Assembly (NCBI GenBank): GCA_902559355.1
Contig: CACEHM010000002.1
Coordinates: forward strand, 107,246-171,245
Reading direction: 5' to 3'
Length of the DNA: 64,000 nt
DNA from: an uncultured Gammaproteobacteria bacterium
GTDB lineage: Bacteria; Pseudomonadota; Gammaproteobacteria; GCA-002705445; GCA-002716945
This document shows, in pieces, positions 30,825 through 41,848 of this stretch; the stretch's first letter is position 1, and every line of letters starts with the position of its first letter. The position numbers were made by a program, and so were the translations under genes. The notes under the pieces are model-generated. The model saw only the letters and a list, made by a program, of their open reading frames with translations. It searched no databases and was not told where the DNA came from.

Positions 30825-31868
30825 TTGAATTTAATTAGCCAATATATTTATAAAAACTCTCTTCTGTCAGTGTTATCTGTTTTATTAATTCTTTCGCTTA
30901 TACTTTTTGCAAATACAGGACTAAGATTGATGGAGGACGTTAATGATGGTGGTATTCCATCTGTATTTTTATTACAGCTACTGAGTTTAAAAATAATACA
31001 GTACTTCTCTTTACTTATACCTATCAGTCTGTTTTTTGGAATAATAATTGCTCTCAATAAGCTGTACGTATCTAATGAGATGGTAATTATGAAGATAAAC
31101 GGCTATTCGAATAAATTAATATCAGCGATTCTCACAAGAATGATTGTCATTACAGCTATCATTGTCATGCTTTTCAATTGTTTTATTACACCTTATACAG
31201 TAGACATTAGATCTGAAATCGAACATCGAATCATTCATGAACAAAAGATATACTCTTTGCGTGATAAAAATTTCACAATTAGCAATGATGGATCAAAGGT
31301 AATTTATATTAACAATAAAAATAAGCTTACTACAGCTAATGTATTTATTAAATCTAAAACTAATGAATCAAACTCGATTAGTATCTCATCTGGAATATCA
31401 ACATCAGAATCTAGTGACGACTTAATTAAATTAGTTGAGGGTAAGTCTTATGTATTCAATCCTGATGGAAGTTTTAGTTCTACAGAGTATCTAAATCAGG
31501 ATATTTTATTATCCAATGAAGTTCCTAAAAATATAAATAATGATCTAGAGTCTAAGTCTATTTTACAACTACTTCAGCTTGATGATATTTTTTCGTTTTC
31601 TGAAATTCTAAAGAGATTCTCTATGATAATAGCAACATTGATACTTGGTTATCTTGCAATACCTCTTAGTCATATAAATGCTAGAGAAGATAAATATAGA
31701 AATATATTTATTGCTGCATTTTTCTATTTTAGCTATATAGTTTTGATTAATATCTTTACGAAGTCATTTGATACTAGAGTATATATTTCATTCAGCCTAA
31801 TTACTCTTCATATCATTTATTTATACATCACATTTAAATTTCTTAATTACACGAATCGCACTAGATAA
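30825..31868 (+). CDS. lptF: LPS export permease LptF
   Basis: Inner-membrane permease of the LptB2FG ABC transporter that extracts lipopolysaccharide for transport to the outer membrane. The 347-aa sequence has three N-terminal helices, a periplasmic beta-jellyroll region (about 125-255) and three C-terminal helices with LGYLAIPLSHINAREDKYRN. It starts with TTG (ttg aat tta att agc); no ATG fits the expected first helix. It pairs with lptG four bases downstream. Its divergence from pepA is the standard gammaproteobacterial layout. The gene indicates an LPS-bearing cell envelope. Confidence 0.92.
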   Translation: MNLISQYIYKNSLLSVLSVLLILSLILFANTGLRLMEDVNDGGIPSVFLLQLLSLKIIQYFSLLIPISLFFGIIIALNKLYVSNEMVIMKINGYSNKLISAILTRMIVITAIIVMLFNCFITPYTVDIRSEIEHRIIHEQKIYSLRDKNFTISNDGSKVIYINNKNKLTTANVFIKSKTNESNSISISSGISTSESSDDLIKLVEGKSYVFNPDGSFSSTEYLNQDILLSNEVPKNINNDLESKSILQLLQLDDIFSFSEILKRFSMIIATLILGYLAIPLSHINAREDKYRNIFIAAFFYFSYIVLINIFTKSFDTRVYISFSLITLHIIYLYITFKFLNYTNRTR

Positions 31869-31872
31869 TAAG

Positions 31873-32940
31873 ATGAATAAAATATTTATATATATGTTTA
31901 AAAAATACCTATTAGGATTCTTCCTAACAATAAGCATACTCATAAGTATCAATTTACTAATTATTTTTTTATCTGAGTTAAGAAACTTAGGAATAAATGA
32001 ATATACACTTTCTCTAATTGCTCAATATACTTTATTCTTAATCCCACAAAACTTCCTAGATATTTTCCCATACGCATTGCTAATCGGTAGCATGATCGCA
32101 TTCGGATCTATGGCTTATCATTCAGAAATCCTTGCAATCAATTCCAATGGTGTAGGCGTTAGAAAAACTATTTTCATAATTATGTTTCAAACTTTTTTAT
32201 TAGCATCTGCATTTACATATGTAGGTAATCATATTTCGCCACAGTTCTCTGTTCATGCACAAGAGATTAAAAATAAAGCTCTCAAAAAAAATAGTATTAA
32301 TCAAGAGATATGGTTTAAAGGCAAAGATTATATTATTAATGCTAAAAGAATGATTACTGATAAGCATTTAGAAGATATCGAAATAATAAATATCAATAAT
32401 GGTAGTATTAATTCAATCATTAATGCAGAGGTAGCGACTTATGATACTAATTGGATTTTGAATGGAATAAAAATTATCGACATCAATACTAATCAGATAG
32501 TTAATAAAGAAACACTTAATATATCTTCTGAGAAATTCATACCGTCTCAAATACTTAAAAATAAATTCAATAAGAAACGTCATCAATCGATTGAATCTCT
32601 GTATGCAAATATTATTTTCTATAATGAGTTGGGCATATATTATGAAGAGCATAAAGTCATGTTTTGGCAAAAAATGTTATTACCAATTTCCTGTTGTATA
32701 ATTGTTTTTGTTGGCATACCTTTCTTATTTACAAAAATTAGATCTACCAATCAAAGTCAAAAAATTATTTTTGGTATATTATTTGGAATCACTTATTTTG
32801 TTATTTCTAGTATTATTATCAATATGTGCCTAATACTAAATATATCTGCATTAATATCTGTCTTGATATCTATGGGGATATTTTTTATTTTTGGATATTT
32901 CTTATTTAATAAGCTGGTTAAAAGTCATATTCATATTTAA
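31873..32940 (+). CDS. lptG: LPS export permease LptG
   Basis: Partner permease of LptF in LptB2FG. The 355-aa protein has the same three-helix, periplasmic domain, three-helix plan. N-terminal YMFKKYLLGFFLTISILISI and the first-loop segment NFLDIFPYALLIGSMIAFGS are typical. Its stop codon shares the TTAA bases with the stop of the convergent RDD gene. Confidence 0.92.
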   Translation: MNKIFIYMFKKYLLGFFLTISILISINLLIIFLSELRNLGINEYTLSLIAQYTLFLIPQNFLDIFPYALLIGSMIAFGSMAYHSEILAINSNGVGVRKTIFIIMFQTFLLASAFTYVGNHISPQFSVHAQEIKNKALKKNSINQEIWFKGKDYIINAKRMITDKHLEDIEIININNGSINSIINAEVATYDTNWILNGIKIIDINTNQIVNKETLNISSEKFIPSQILKNKFNKKRHQSIESLYANIIFYNELGIYYEEHKVMFWQKMLLPISCCIIVFVGIPFLFTKIRSTNQSQKIIFGILFGITYFVISSIIINMCLILNISALISVLISMGIFFIFGYFLFNKLVKSHIHI

Positions 32941-33317
32941 TCAACTCTTTCCAAATAGGTTTTCGATAACTTATCTTGTAGAGATTCTGAGTAAAATATT
33001 AACAGTAGATGACCACCTATTAGAGCAATTATAATTCTTACAAAAGACTGAAGATAAGATATGTCTGAAGAACATCTACTATATATTTTTACTTTCCATA
33101 TTTTCATGCCAAGAGTTTGATTATATTTTTTCCAAAACCATGCATAATATAAAAAAACTATTAAAATAAGATATAGTTGATACAGATAGCTATTTAAAAC
33201 TGCATTGCCCTGTGTAAAAAGGATAATTGGTATCGTGAAAAAATATAATACTGCAAAGAGTAGGATTACATCATAAAAATTTATTAATAATCTTTTAAAT
33301 AAGCCTACATTATTCAT
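32937..33317 (-). CDS. RDD family membrane protein
   Basis: The 126-aa protein begins GLFKRLLINFYDVILLFAVL, where the RDD motif Arg and Asp appear as R...D, and continues with the conserved YYAWFWKKYNQTLGMKIWKV and SFVRIIIALIGG. About three membrane helices. The function of RDD proteins is mostly unknown; some have been linked to ion transport. The ATG at 33317 is preferred over the upstream GTG at 33326; it overlaps the end of moeA by eight bases, so translation is probably coupled. Confidence 0.82.
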   Translation of the reverse strand: MNNVGLFKRLLINFYDVILLFAVLYFFTIPIILFTQGNAVLNSYLYQLYLILIVFLYYAWFWKKYNQTLGMKIWKVKIYSRCSSDISYLQSFVRIIIALIGGHLLLIFYSESLQDKLSKTYLERVD

Positions 33318-34566
33318 AATGCTCACTTGATAGGACGAATGGGATTACTTTTACGTTTTCACCTTCTTTTATTTTATCTATGTGTTCTGCAAGTTCAATG
33401 TAACAATTTGCATCTTTTAATGATGATAATATATTTGAACCCTGAGCACCTGAGCTTTTAACAAAAAACTCACCATTATTAATTGTTAAAATACCTCTTT
33501 TATATTCTTTCCTGCCCTTTCTTTTTTTAATCTCGGATTGTAGTTTTGCAGTTAGAGTTAAAGATGTATTATTTTTTTGACCAGTCATTTTTCTTATTGC
33601 TGCACTCACAAATAAATTAAAAGTCACTACGACTGATACTGGATTTCCCGGCAATCCAAAGAAAAAGCATTTTTTAATTTTGCCAAATGCTAATGGCCTT
33701 CCTGGTTTGACAGCTATTTTCCAAAAATTTACTTTACCTAATTTTTCCAAAGCATCTTTGATAAAATCAGCATCACCAACTGATACTCCCCCTGTTGTAA
33801 GCAATAAATCACATTCCTTAGATGCTAGTACTAATTTTTTTTCTACAGATTTTAGTTTATCCTTTACTACCCCAAAGTCCTTTATTTTAATTGGATACTT
33901 TTGAAGTAATCCATGTAATAGATATCTGTTACTATCATATACTTGAGATTTTTTGATTTTAGTATCAATGCTTACAAGCTCATCACCTGTCGAAAAGAAA
34001 CCTATTATAGGTTTAGAATAAACTGCTATTTTTGCTTCGCCTAAGGATGCTAAAATTCCCATATCTACATCATCAATTTGTCTGCCTTTCAATAAAACAG
34101 TAGTATTCTTTTTGATGTCCTCACCAGGAAACCTTATATTTTGATCTTTGAATATATTTGCATTAATAACTATCTTATCGTCTATATTTTTAACAAGCTC
34201 TTTCATTACAACCGCATTACAACTCTTAGGAACCATACCGCCAGTCATTACTTTTACTGCTTCATTTATCTTTACATTTTTATTATATGGACGACCTGCG
34301 AAAGATTCTCCAACACATGTAAAAGTATATTTATTATTTGAGTTTGTAATATCCATACAAACCGCGTAACCATCCATAGCAGAATTTTTATAATTAGGTA
34401 TGTCTTGATTAGATTTAATGTTTTTTGCCAGAACTCTACCATAAGATTCTTTTAGGGGTACTAGCTCAGTATCTTTTTTGCTTACTATGGATTTTAATAT
34501 TCTTGATAGTGCCTCCTCAACATTCAAGGCATTTGGATCAAATTCATTAAAACAATTATCTTTCAT
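33310..34566 (-). CDS. moeA: Molybdopterin molybdenumtransferase
   Basis: Inserts molybdenum into adenylated molybdopterin in molybdenum-cofactor synthesis. Conserved segments: NYKNSAMDGYAV, PGEDIKKNTTVL, IIGFFSTGDELVS, LLTTGGVSVGDADFIKD and FFGLPGNPVSVVVTFN. At 418 aa it is full length. Its presence implies that this genome encodes at least one molybdoenzyme, though none is in the window. Divergent from xerD across 45 bases. Confidence 0.95.
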   Translation of the reverse strand: MKDNCFNEFDPNALNVEEALSRILKSIVSKKDTELVPLKESYGRVLAKNIKSNQDIPNYKNSAMDGYAVCMDITNSNNKYTFTCVGESFAGRPYNKNVKINEAVKVMTGGMVPKSCNAVVMKELVKNIDDKIVINANIFKDQNIRFPGEDIKKNTTVLLKGRQIDDVDMGILASLGEAKIAVYSKPIIGFFSTGDELVSIDTKIKKSQVYDSNRYLLHGLLQKYPIKIKDFGVVKDKLKSVEKKLVLASKECDLLLTTGGVSVGDADFIKDALEKLGKVNFWKIAVKPGRPLAFGKIKKCFFFGLPGNPVSVVVTFNLFVSAAIRKMTGQKNNTSLTLTAKLQSEIKKRKGRKEYKRGILTINNGEFFVKSSGAQGSNILSSLKDANCYIELAEHIDKIKEGENVKVIPFVLSSEHYE

Positions 34567-34589
34567 TTTTTTAAATTAAATAAATTATG

Positions 34590-34595
34590 TATACT
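34590..34595 (+). promoter_or_regulatory. -10 box upstream of xerD
   Basis: TGTATACT is an extended -10 match ending 16 bases before the xerD ATG, so the leader would be about ten bases. The region at the -35 spacing is only a T run. No Shine-Dalgarno sequence is present in the predicted leader. Confidence 0.4.
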
Positions 34596-34611
34596 GAGTA
34601 TATCAAATATT

Positions 34612-35520
34612 ATGCCGATATCAGATAATTCAATTGAATATCAACTTATAGATCAATATTGCAATGATGCATCGTTCAAAAGGGGCCTCTCTAGAAATAC
34701 AATATTAGCTTATAAATCTGATCTTAAAATATTCCTTACATGGCTTGAGCACAATAAAAAAAAATTCTCTAATGTAGATAGAATTATCATTAATAACTAT
34801 CTTGCTGATAGATTAGATAAAGGGACATCAGTAAGTACTATACAAAGAATAATTACTTGTATTAAATCATTCTATTTATTCTTATTTGAAAATAAAATTA
34901 TAGATAATAATCCTGCGCAACTAATAGAAAATCCGAAAAAAAGAAGAAAGCTACCAACTATTATTTCAGAAAATGAAGTAGAAAAGCTTCTTGAATCACC
35001 TGATATAAAAACAGGCGTTGGACTTAGAGATAAATGTATTCTTGAGCTGCTATATTCTGCAGGATTAAGAATAAGTGAACTATTAAATGTTAGAGTCAAT
35101 CAAATCTCTAAGGAAAAACCATTTTTGAAGATAAAGGGTAAAGGAAATAAAGAGAGACTCGTACCAATAGGTTCATCAGCGATGAGTCTATTGATATTAT
35201 ATATTGATACATATAGAGCTAATTTAAAGCCAACTAATCATATTGATATGTTATTTCTAAATGAAAATGGCTCTATTATTTCAAGGCAAGCTTGTTGGGA
35301 GATGATTCAAAAATACGCGACAGTTTCTCTTATTAACAAAAAAATATCCCCTCATAATTTGAGACATGCATTTGCAACACATCTGCTTAATAATGGAGCA
35401 GACTTAAGGACTGTACAGATGCTACTTGGCCATGCTAGTCTATCAACAACACAAATTTACACTCATATTGCTAAGGAGAGGTTGGTAAAATTTCATCAAA
35501 AATACCATCCTAGAGGATAA
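34612..35520 (+). CDS. xerD: Site-specific tyrosine recombinase XerD
   Basis: Works with XerC at dif to resolve chromosome dimers. The 302-aa protein has the N-terminal SAM-like core-binding domain (FKRGLSRNTILAYKSDLKIF) and the catalytic domain with Arg in LYSAGLRISELLNV, HNLRHAFATHLL, LLGHASLSTTQIYTH and the Tyr nucleophile. Followed two bases later by dsbC, the same xerD-dsbC order known in other gammaproteobacteria, which separates it from a phage or island integrase. Confidence 0.93.
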   Translation: MPISDNSIEYQLIDQYCNDASFKRGLSRNTILAYKSDLKIFLTWLEHNKKKFSNVDRIIINNYLADRLDKGTSVSTIQRIITCIKSFYLFLFENKIIDNNPAQLIENPKKRRKLPTIISENEVEKLLESPDIKTGVGLRDKCILELLYSAGLRISELLNVRVNQISKEKPFLKIKGKGNKERLVPIGSSAMSLLILYIDTYRANLKPTNHIDMLFLNENGSIISRQACWEMIQKYATVSLINKKISPHNLRHAFATHLLNNGADLRTVQMLLGHASLSTTQIYTHIAKERLVKFHQKYHPRG

Positions 35521-35522
35521 CT

Positions 35523-36230
35523 ATGAAAAATATTTTTTTATTTCTTACTCTTGCATTGCTTGTTTCATGCGCTAAAAGAGATGATGCTGATATTGATATA
35601 AAAAAAACAATTTCTAATGCATATCCAGATATTGCTGTAGATGAAATAAAAAAAATTGATGAAAACTTCCATGAGATTATCATAAATAATAAAATTTACT
35701 ATGCTACGAATGATGGCAAATATCTAATCATAGGTAATGTAATTGATTTGAGTACAAAAGAAAGCATTACTGAAAATACCAAGATGAATCAAAGATTATC
35801 AATAATTGAATCGATTGATATGAAAAATCTTATGGTATTTAAGCCTAATAAAACTAATCATATTCTTACGATTTTTACGGATACATCATGCCCATATTGT
35901 CAAAAACTTCATAATGAAGTACCGAGTTTATTAGAAAATAATATTGAAGTTAGGTATGTTTTATTTTCACGAAATGGAAATGATGTAGATGCATATCAGC
36001 AGCTTGTAGCAGCATGGTGTTCCGACAATAAGGTCGAGGCTTTAGAGGATTTATTTGCCGGTGATATTTTAGAGGAGGGAGCTATGTGCGAGAACCCCAT
36101 CTCTAAAAACTTTGAGTATGCTGGCTCATTATCTGTTGAAGGGACCCCAACTATCTTTCTTGAAGATGGAAGAATCATACCAGGCTATCAAAACTATAAA
36201 AATATCATAGCTTTTATAAATCAGAAATAA
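35523..36230 (+). CDS. dsbC: DsbC-like disulfide isomerase, predicted lipoprotein
   Basis: Periplasmic thiol-disulfide isomerase of the DsbC family. An N-terminal dimerisation domain (about 25-80) precedes a thioredoxin fold with active site DTSCPYCQKLHNEV and cis-Pro loop VEGTPTIFLEDGR. Two points are unusual: the signal peptide ends in a lipobox (LALLVSCAK) instead of an ordinary cleavage site, implying membrane anchoring, and the active site is CPYC rather than CGYC. Position after xerD supports the identity. A GAGGATAACT element before the ATG is one of the few good ribosome-binding sites here. Confidence 0.88.
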   Translation: MKNIFLFLTLALLVSCAKRDDADIDIKKTISNAYPDIAVDEIKKIDENFHEIIINNKIYYATNDGKYLIIGNVIDLSTKESITENTKMNQRLSIIESIDMKNLMVFKPNKTNHILTIFTDTSCPYCQKLHNEVPSLLENNIEVRYVLFSRNGNDVDAYQQLVAAWCSDNKVEALEDLFAGDILEEGAMCENPISKNFEYAGSLSVEGTPTIFLEDGRIIPGYQNYKNIIAFINQK

Positions 36231-36231
36231 C

Positions 36232-37650
36232 TTACAAAAATTTTTTTTCTATATTGTTTAAGAAATTATCTATCTTTTTAAATTGATCTTCCATACCAGA
36301 AAATCTTGAATCAGTTATCGCTTTATCTAATTCTCTGCGAGCTTTTGCAAGTGTAGTCCATGGTAATTTTTCCCCATTGTGCGATATTTTATCTTTTATA
36401 TAATCTTGATGTTCTTTTCTAGTCTCTTCAGTAAGCAAATCATTTCTATCTGAATAAATTTTTCTTTTATATAGTTCTACTAATCTTTTATCTTCAAGAG
36501 AATTTAATTCTTTATCTAAATCATGAGCATTATCTATTTTCGATAATTGTTGAATTATTTTCCAGTCACTAGGACCTGTGAAGCCCTGATATAACATTTC
36601 ATCTACATGATCGGATGCAGACATGTAATCTCCGCTGTCAATTTGATAATCAGCAAGCTGATCTACAAGATATTGATTAACATTCATAATGAAATTACTT
36701 GAATCTTTTACTAAGTTAGCTCTTTCTTCGTATAATCCTTTATTCTCTAGATATTCCTTTTTTTGAATATTATTCATATGTTTTTCTTCTAGAAAGATTG
36801 GATAATCATTACTTTTAATTTTTTTTAGGATTTTGTTTTTAAATAATCCTCCTATACTTCTTGTCCTTGAGTTTATTACATCATCTGTAACTTCTTCATT
36901 TAAATTATAAAATATAATTTCTTTTGCATTATCAGGGTTACTGGTAACCAAGGATACTGGCATATAAGTTCCTGTTGCATTTGTTGGAGGAATTATAAGA
37001 ATATTATTATTATTAATATATTCATTAACATTTTTATAACTTCTAAACTGAATCATATGTTCCCATAATTCTGGTTCATTTTTTTTAATAATATTTGCTA
37101 AGTCTATTGTGGCATCAACATCACTCATCGCATCATGAGCAAATTCATGTTTTATTTCATTATTTTCCGCGAGTTTTTCTAGCTTTAAGCTCCTTTTGCC
37201 AGTTTTTTCATCATTTGGAATATTCAGATATGGCTTATCTAGATTACAGACTGCTAGAATTATTTTAAACAGGTCTGCTCTAGAATTATTGTTCGTGTTC
37301 GTAAGATAGGGAGCATGGAGAGATTGATAAAAACTACATCTAAGAAACTTCTCATCAAAATTAATATTATTATATCCAATAAAAATTGCAGGAGACCATG
37401 AGGCTAATTTTTTATGAACTCTATCCATAAATTCATAAAAGGATTGTTCACGACTTAATTGTTCTAAGTCAGTTTTTGTGATTAGCATTGCAACAGGTGA
37501 TGGAATAACACCGTCTCTTAATCGACATTTTTCATTGAACTCATCGATAATATTAAAGTTCTCATCAACTAGTTTTGCTGCAAGTTGAATAGGCTGATCA
37601 AAGTACCAACTTAATCCAGAAGTTTCAAAATCATAAAAAACATAATTCAT
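36232..37650 (-). CDS. sbcB: Exodeoxyribonuclease I
   Basis: Processive 3'-5' single-strand DNA exonuclease. The DEDD exonuclease motif is at the N-terminus (FYDFETSGLSWYFDQPIQLA) with later acidic motifs FIGYNNINFDEKFLR and HDAMSDVDATIDLA. The SH3-like and helical C-terminal domains of ExoI are present. At 472 aa it is nearly identical in length to E. coli ExoI (475). Ends one base after dsbC, convergent. Confidence 0.95.
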   Translation of the reverse strand: MNYVFYDFETSGLSWYFDQPIQLAAKLVDENFNIIDEFNEKCRLRDGVIPSPVAMLITKTDLEQLSREQSFYEFMDRVHKKLASWSPAIFIGYNNINFDEKFLRCSFYQSLHAPYLTNTNNNSRADLFKIILAVCNLDKPYLNIPNDEKTGKRSLKLEKLAENNEIKHEFAHDAMSDVDATIDLANIIKKNEPELWEHMIQFRSYKNVNEYINNNNILIIPPTNATGTYMPVSLVTSNPDNAKEIIFYNLNEEVTDDVINSRTRSIGGLFKNKILKKIKSNDYPIFLEEKHMNNIQKKEYLENKGLYEERANLVKDSSNFIMNVNQYLVDQLADYQIDSGDYMSASDHVDEMLYQGFTGPSDWKIIQQLSKIDNAHDLDKELNSLEDKRLVELYKRKIYSDRNDLLTEETRKEHQDYIKDKISHNGEKLPWTTLAKARRELDKAITDSRFSGMEDQFKKIDNFLNNIEKKFL

Positions 37651-37655
37651 TTATA

Positions 37656-37684
37656 TTGTATGTTGGATAGTGTAATCTTATTAT
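37656..37684 (+). promoter_or_regulatory. Promoter of the parE-parC operon
   Basis: TTGTAT (37656-37661) and TATTAT (37679-37684) are separated by 17 bases. Transcription would start near 37691, only two bases before the parE ATG at 37693, predicting a leaderless message. No Shine-Dalgarno sequence is present. Confidence 0.5.
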
Positions 37685-37692
37685 ACACAACA

Positions 37693-39594
37693 ATGGTAAA
37701 AAAGACATACACCGCATCTGATATAGAAATTCTAAAAGGAATAGAGCCGGTTCAAAAAAGACCTGGTATGTATACTGACACATCTACACCTAATCATTTA
37801 CTACAAGAGGTATTAGATAATTGTGTTGACGAATCTATTGCTGGATTCTGTAATAATATTGATATTACTTTAAACACTGATGGGTCATATACAGTTAAAG
37901 ATGATGGACGGGGTATGCCAGTAGATATCCATCCAGAATACAAAAAATCTGGAGTTGAGGTTATTATGACCAATTTACATTCTGGCGCTAAATTTAGTAA
38001 TAAAAACTACAAATATTCTGGGGGGCTTCACGGGGTAGGTGTATCCGTAGTGAGCGCATTATCTGAATCTCTTATTGTTGATATTGAACGCGCTGGCGAT
38101 CAAAATCTTCATCAGATTTCATTTAAAAATGGAATAATCAGTAAAAATTTGTGTGCTATTGCTAAAACTACAAAAAATTCTCATGGTACCTGTATAACTT
38201 TTAAGCCAAATAAAAAATATTTTGATAGTGAAGACATTCAAATTACTAGATTACATAAGCTTGTAGAAGCAAAAACTATATTGAAGCCAGGCTTAAAGAT
38301 AATAATTAATGATTTAAAGTACAAAACTGGTAATAAAGTATATTGTCATACTGGATCCTTAGATTTATATTTAAAAAATAATCTAAAATCTCAAACTCTA
38401 CTTCCAATTGACCCAATTTTAATAGAACTTGATGATGATTTATTTGAAGTCTCTTCAACCGTTTGCTGGATAGAAGATATTGAGGAAATTATTCAAGATA
38501 GTTATGTAAACCTAATACCAACTTCTGATGGTGGTACCCATGTAAACTCTTTAAAGTCTGCAGTTGCTGATTCTTTACGAGATTTCATGATTACTCATAA
38601 AATTATGCCAAAGAACTTAAAAATTATCCCAGATGACATATGGAAAAATACATCTTATCTGATCTCAATTAAAATATCTGACCCTCAGTTTGTTGGTCAA
38701 ACAAAAAATAAATTACAATCCACATCTATTGGATCGAAACTATCATCTCAATTAAAGGATAGATTAGAATTGTGGCTCAATAATCATTCTGATACCGCTG
38801 AAGAAATATCAAACCTTGCTATACAGAATGCTTATCAAAGGTTATCAAATAATAAAACTAAGAAGATAAAGTCTTCAACAAAAAGTATTATAATGCCAAG
38901 TCGTTTATCGGACTGTTCTAGTAAAGACAATAATGTGAATGAATTATTTCTCGTAGAAGGAGACTCTGCTGGAGGTTCTGCAAAACAAGCCAGAGATAGA
39001 ACCTTTCAAGCTATATTGCCTTTGAGAGGAAAGATACTTAATACCTGGGAAGTTAGTTCATCAAAGATACTTGAATCAAAAGAAGTTCAGGATATATCGA
39101 CTGCAATAGGTGTAAAACCTGGTGAAAGTAACCTTTCGTCATTGAGATATGGAAAAATTTGTATACTGGCTGATGCAGATTCTGATGGTTTGCATATCGC
39201 AACATTACTTATTGCTTTGTTTGTTAAGCATTTTCCTGATCTTATCCTAAATGAACATATCTACGTTGCTCTCCCACCTCTCTACCGCTTAGATTATAAA
39301 AATAAAACCTACTATGCTATTTCTGACGATCATTTAAATAAAATACTTAGTCAATATAAAATTAAATCTACAGATAGTAATTTAAGTATAACTAGATTTA
39401 AAGGATTAGGTGAAATGAACCCATCTCAGCTTAGAGATACAACTCTTACTCCAGCATCAAGAAAACTTATCCTATTATCCCTTGATCATAAAAGTAAGGA
39501 TATAAAGAAATTAAATATGATGCTATCGAAAAAAACAGCTCCCGACAGAAAAGTATGGTTAGAAAAAAAAGGTAATCTTGCTCAAACAAGCTAA
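37693..39594 (+). CDS. parE: DNA topoisomerase IV subunit B
   Basis: ATPase subunit of topoisomerase IV, which decatenates replicated chromosomes. GHKL ATP-binding motifs are present ([44 protein letters not shown]) and the TOPRIM region shows [20 protein letters not shown] and [13 protein letters not shown]. The track's start at 37660 adds 11 residues upstream of [16 protein letters not shown]; the ATG at 37693 matches E. coli ParE (MTQTYNADAIEVL, recalled) and lies just after a predicted promoter. 633 aa; overlaps parC by one base. ParE rather than GyrB is supported by parC adjacency and compact size. Confidence 0.95.
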   Translation: MVKKTYTASDIEILKGIEPVQKRPGMYTDTSTPNHLLQEVLDNCVDESIAGFCNNIDITLNTDGSYTVKDDGRGMPVDIHPEYKKSGVEVIMTNLHSGAKFSNKNYKYSGGLHGVGVSVVSALSESLIVDIERAGDQNLHQISFKNGIISKNLCAIAKTTKNSHGTCITFKPNKKYFDSEDIQITRLHKLVEAKTILKPGLKIIINDLKYKTGNKVYCHTGSLDLYLKNNLKSQTLLPIDPILIELDDDLFEVSSTVCWIEDIEEIIQDSYVNLIPTSDGGTHVNSLKSAVADSLRDFMITHKIMPKNLKIIPDDIWKNTSYLISIKISDPQFVGQTKNKLQSTSIGSKLSSQLKDRLELWLNNHSDTAEEISNLAIQNAYQRLSNNKTKKIKSSTKSIIMPSRLSDCSSKDNNVNELFLVEGDSAGGSAKQARDRTFQAILPLRGKILNTWEVSSSKILESKEVQDISTAIGVKPGESNLSSLRYGKICILADADSDGLHIATLLIALFVKHFPDLILNEHIYVALPPLYRLDYKNKTYYAISDDHLNKILSQYKIKSTDSNLSITRFKGLGEMNPSQLRDTTLTPASRKLILLSLDHKSKDIKKLNMMLSKKTAPDRKVWLEKKGNLAQTS

Positions 39595-41846
39595 TGACAA
39601 AAAATAGAGATATATTTTCATCAAATATAGAAAAAGTATCAATAGGAGACTTTAGTGAAGATGCATATTTAAATTATTCTATGTATGTAATTTTAGACCG
39701 TGCGCTTCCTAGTTTATTAGACGGCCTAAAACCTGTTCAGAGGAGAATAATTTATGCTATGAGTGAATTAGGGTTAAAACACTCTACCAAACATAAAAAA
39801 TCCGCTAGAACAGTTGGAGATGTATTAGGAAAATTTCATCCTCACGGAGATACTGCATGTTATGAAGCAATGGTGATAATGGCACAATCATTTGCTTATA
39901 ATATGCCGTTAATTGACGGACAAGGTAATTGGGGTACACAAGATGACCCTAAGTCTTTTGCAGCTATGAGATATACAGAATCAAAGCTCACACAATATTC
40001 ACAATTATTACTTAACGATTTAAAAAATGGCACATCAGATTGGATACCCAATTTTGATGGCACATTAAATGAACCTAAATTTTTACCATCTCAAATTCCT
40101 AATATTCTTATAAATGGAAGTTCAGGTATAGCAGTAGGCATGTCTACAGATATTCCACCGCATAATCTTGGCGAGATTATATTAGCGGTTCAATATATTA
40201 TTAATAACCCTAAGTGTAGTATCAGGGAACTTATGGAATTCATCCCAGCACCAGACTACCCAACTGGTGCAGACTTATTGCAAGATGAATCCGATATAGA
40301 TGCTATCTATAATGAGGGTACGGGTAACATTAAATTGAGAGCTGAATACAGTCATCATGGTAAGACTATTGAAATAACATCCTTACCTTATCAAGCCTCG
40401 ACTACAAAAATTATTGAACAAATTCAGTCACAAATCATTGATAAAAAGATTAGTTTTATAAACTCAATCGAAGATCAATCTGACGAGAAAAATCCTGTAA
40501 AAATCATTATAAAAATTAAAGGAAATAGTCATAACTCAAATGATGTAATGAATCATTTATACTTTACGACTGATCTAGAGAGAAGTTATAGAGTAAATCT
40601 AAATATGATTTCAATGGATGGTAAACCGAAGGTTATGAATTTGAAAGAAATCTTAACTGAATGGATCTCATTTAGAATCAATACATATAAAAGAAAACTT
40701 AATCATGAGAACAACAATATACTTGATAGACTTCACATTCTTGAAGGATTTTTAATTGTATATAAGCATCTAGATAAGATTATAGAAATACTGAGGAATG
40801 AAGATAATCCAAAACTAAAGATAATGAAAATAGGAAAGTTTTCTGAAAAACAATATGAATCTATTATTAATATGCGATTAAGAAATATAGCTAAACTTGA
40901 AGAAGATAAAATAAAAGATGAGTATAAGAAGCTTCAAAAACGAAATAAAGAGATAAACTCTATTCTTAAATCTAAAGCAAAACTCAATAAATTAATCATT
41001 CATGAACTTGATATTCTTAGTGAAGAGTATGCACATGATAGAAGAACAAATATTTTGTCTAATACAGACTCATCTAAACAAATCATACAAGAAATAAAAA
41101 TATCAAGTGAGCCTGTATCTCTAATTTTATCCAGTAATGGATGGGTCAAAACTAGCAAAGGTAGTTCTGTATCACTCGATAACTTAACATTTAAATCAGG
41201 TGATTCATATCTTGCTCATTTAGATATAGAAAATAATAAGCAAGTATCTTTTTTAGATCAAAAAGGATTTATATATTCAATGATGGTCAATGATATTCCT
41301 TCTGGAAGGGGTTATGGTGAATCTTTAAAAAAATATTTCAATATTGATGACGGAGTACATGTCACTGGAATGTTGAATACCTCTAATGATTTACATACCC
41401 TGTTTACCTCTGAGTCAGGTTATGGGTTCTTATGTAAGAATGAGGAGCTTTTATCTTCAAACCGAAACGGTAAATCAATTGTAAAAAATAAACAATCAAA
41501 TATTATTAAGCCACTTGAGGTTGATGTTAAAAATTTAGATTATTATTTACTTGTGACTAACAAGCAATACCTTATCTTATCTAAGCTTGATGATATTCCA
41601 ATCTTGACAAAAGGTAAGGGTGTGAAGTTAATTAACATACCTAAATCCGAAGATAGCGAAAAGGTTATATTTTCTGGGGTAATTAGAGCAGGGCAAAGAC
41701 TTGAAATATCTGCAGAAAATAAAAGAAGTAAATATATTGAATTTAAAGAACTTCAACCATATATTATGACTAGAACAAGGCGTGGAAAGAAAATTGAGCA
41801 AAAATTTATCCACAAGAATATGAAATTAAATTATAATATAGGATAA
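39594..41846 (+). CDS. parC: DNA topoisomerase IV subunit A
   Basis: DNA-cleaving subunit of topoisomerase IV. The catalytic region includes [34 protein letters not shown] and [11 protein letters not shown] with the Tyr that links to DNA. The C-terminal beta-pinwheel domain is present in degenerate form. At 750 aa it equals E. coli ParC (752). Co-transcribed with parE; htpX follows two bases later. Confidence 0.95.
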   Translation: MTKNRDIFSSNIEKVSIGDFSEDAYLNYSMYVILDRALPSLLDGLKPVQRRIIYAMSELGLKHSTKHKKSARTVGDVLGKFHPHGDTACYEAMVIMAQSFAYNMPLIDGQGNWGTQDDPKSFAAMRYTESKLTQYSQLLLNDLKNGTSDWIPNFDGTLNEPKFLPSQIPNILINGSSGIAVGMSTDIPPHNLGEIILAVQYIINNPKCSIRELMEFIPAPDYPTGADLLQDESDIDAIYNEGTGNIKLRAEYSHHGKTIEITSLPYQASTTKIIEQIQSQIIDKKISFINSIEDQSDEKNPVKIIIKIKGNSHNSNDVMNHLYFTTDLERSYRVNLNMISMDGKPKVMNLKEILTEWISFRINTYKRKLNHENNNILDRLHILEGFLIVYKHLDKIIEILRNEDNPKLKIMKIGKFSEKQYESIINMRLRNIAKLEEDKIKDEYKKLQKRNKEINSILKSKAKLNKLIIHELDILSEEYAHDRRTNILSNTDSSKQIIQEIKISSEPVSLILSSNGWVKTSKGSSVSLDNLTFKSGDSYLAHLDIENNKQVSFLDQKGFIYSMMVNDIPSGRGYGESLKKYFNIDDGVHVTGMLNTSNDLHTLFTSESGYGFLCKNEELLSSNRNGKSIVKNKQSNIIKPLEVDVKNLDYYLLVTNKQYLILSKLDDIPILTKGKGVKLINIPKSEDSEKVIFSGVIRAGQRLEISAENKRSKYIEFKELQPYIMTRTRRGKKIEQKFIHKNMKLNYNIG

Positions 41847-41848
41847 CT

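Noticed and set aside
34612-35520. Island integrase
   Set aside because: The recombinase is adjacent to dsbC and has standard XerD motifs; it is the host chromosome-dimer recombinase, 15 kb from the island.
37660-37692. Upstream parE start in the ORF track
   Set aside because: The extra 11 residues overlap a predicted promoter and are not matched by ParE N-termini.
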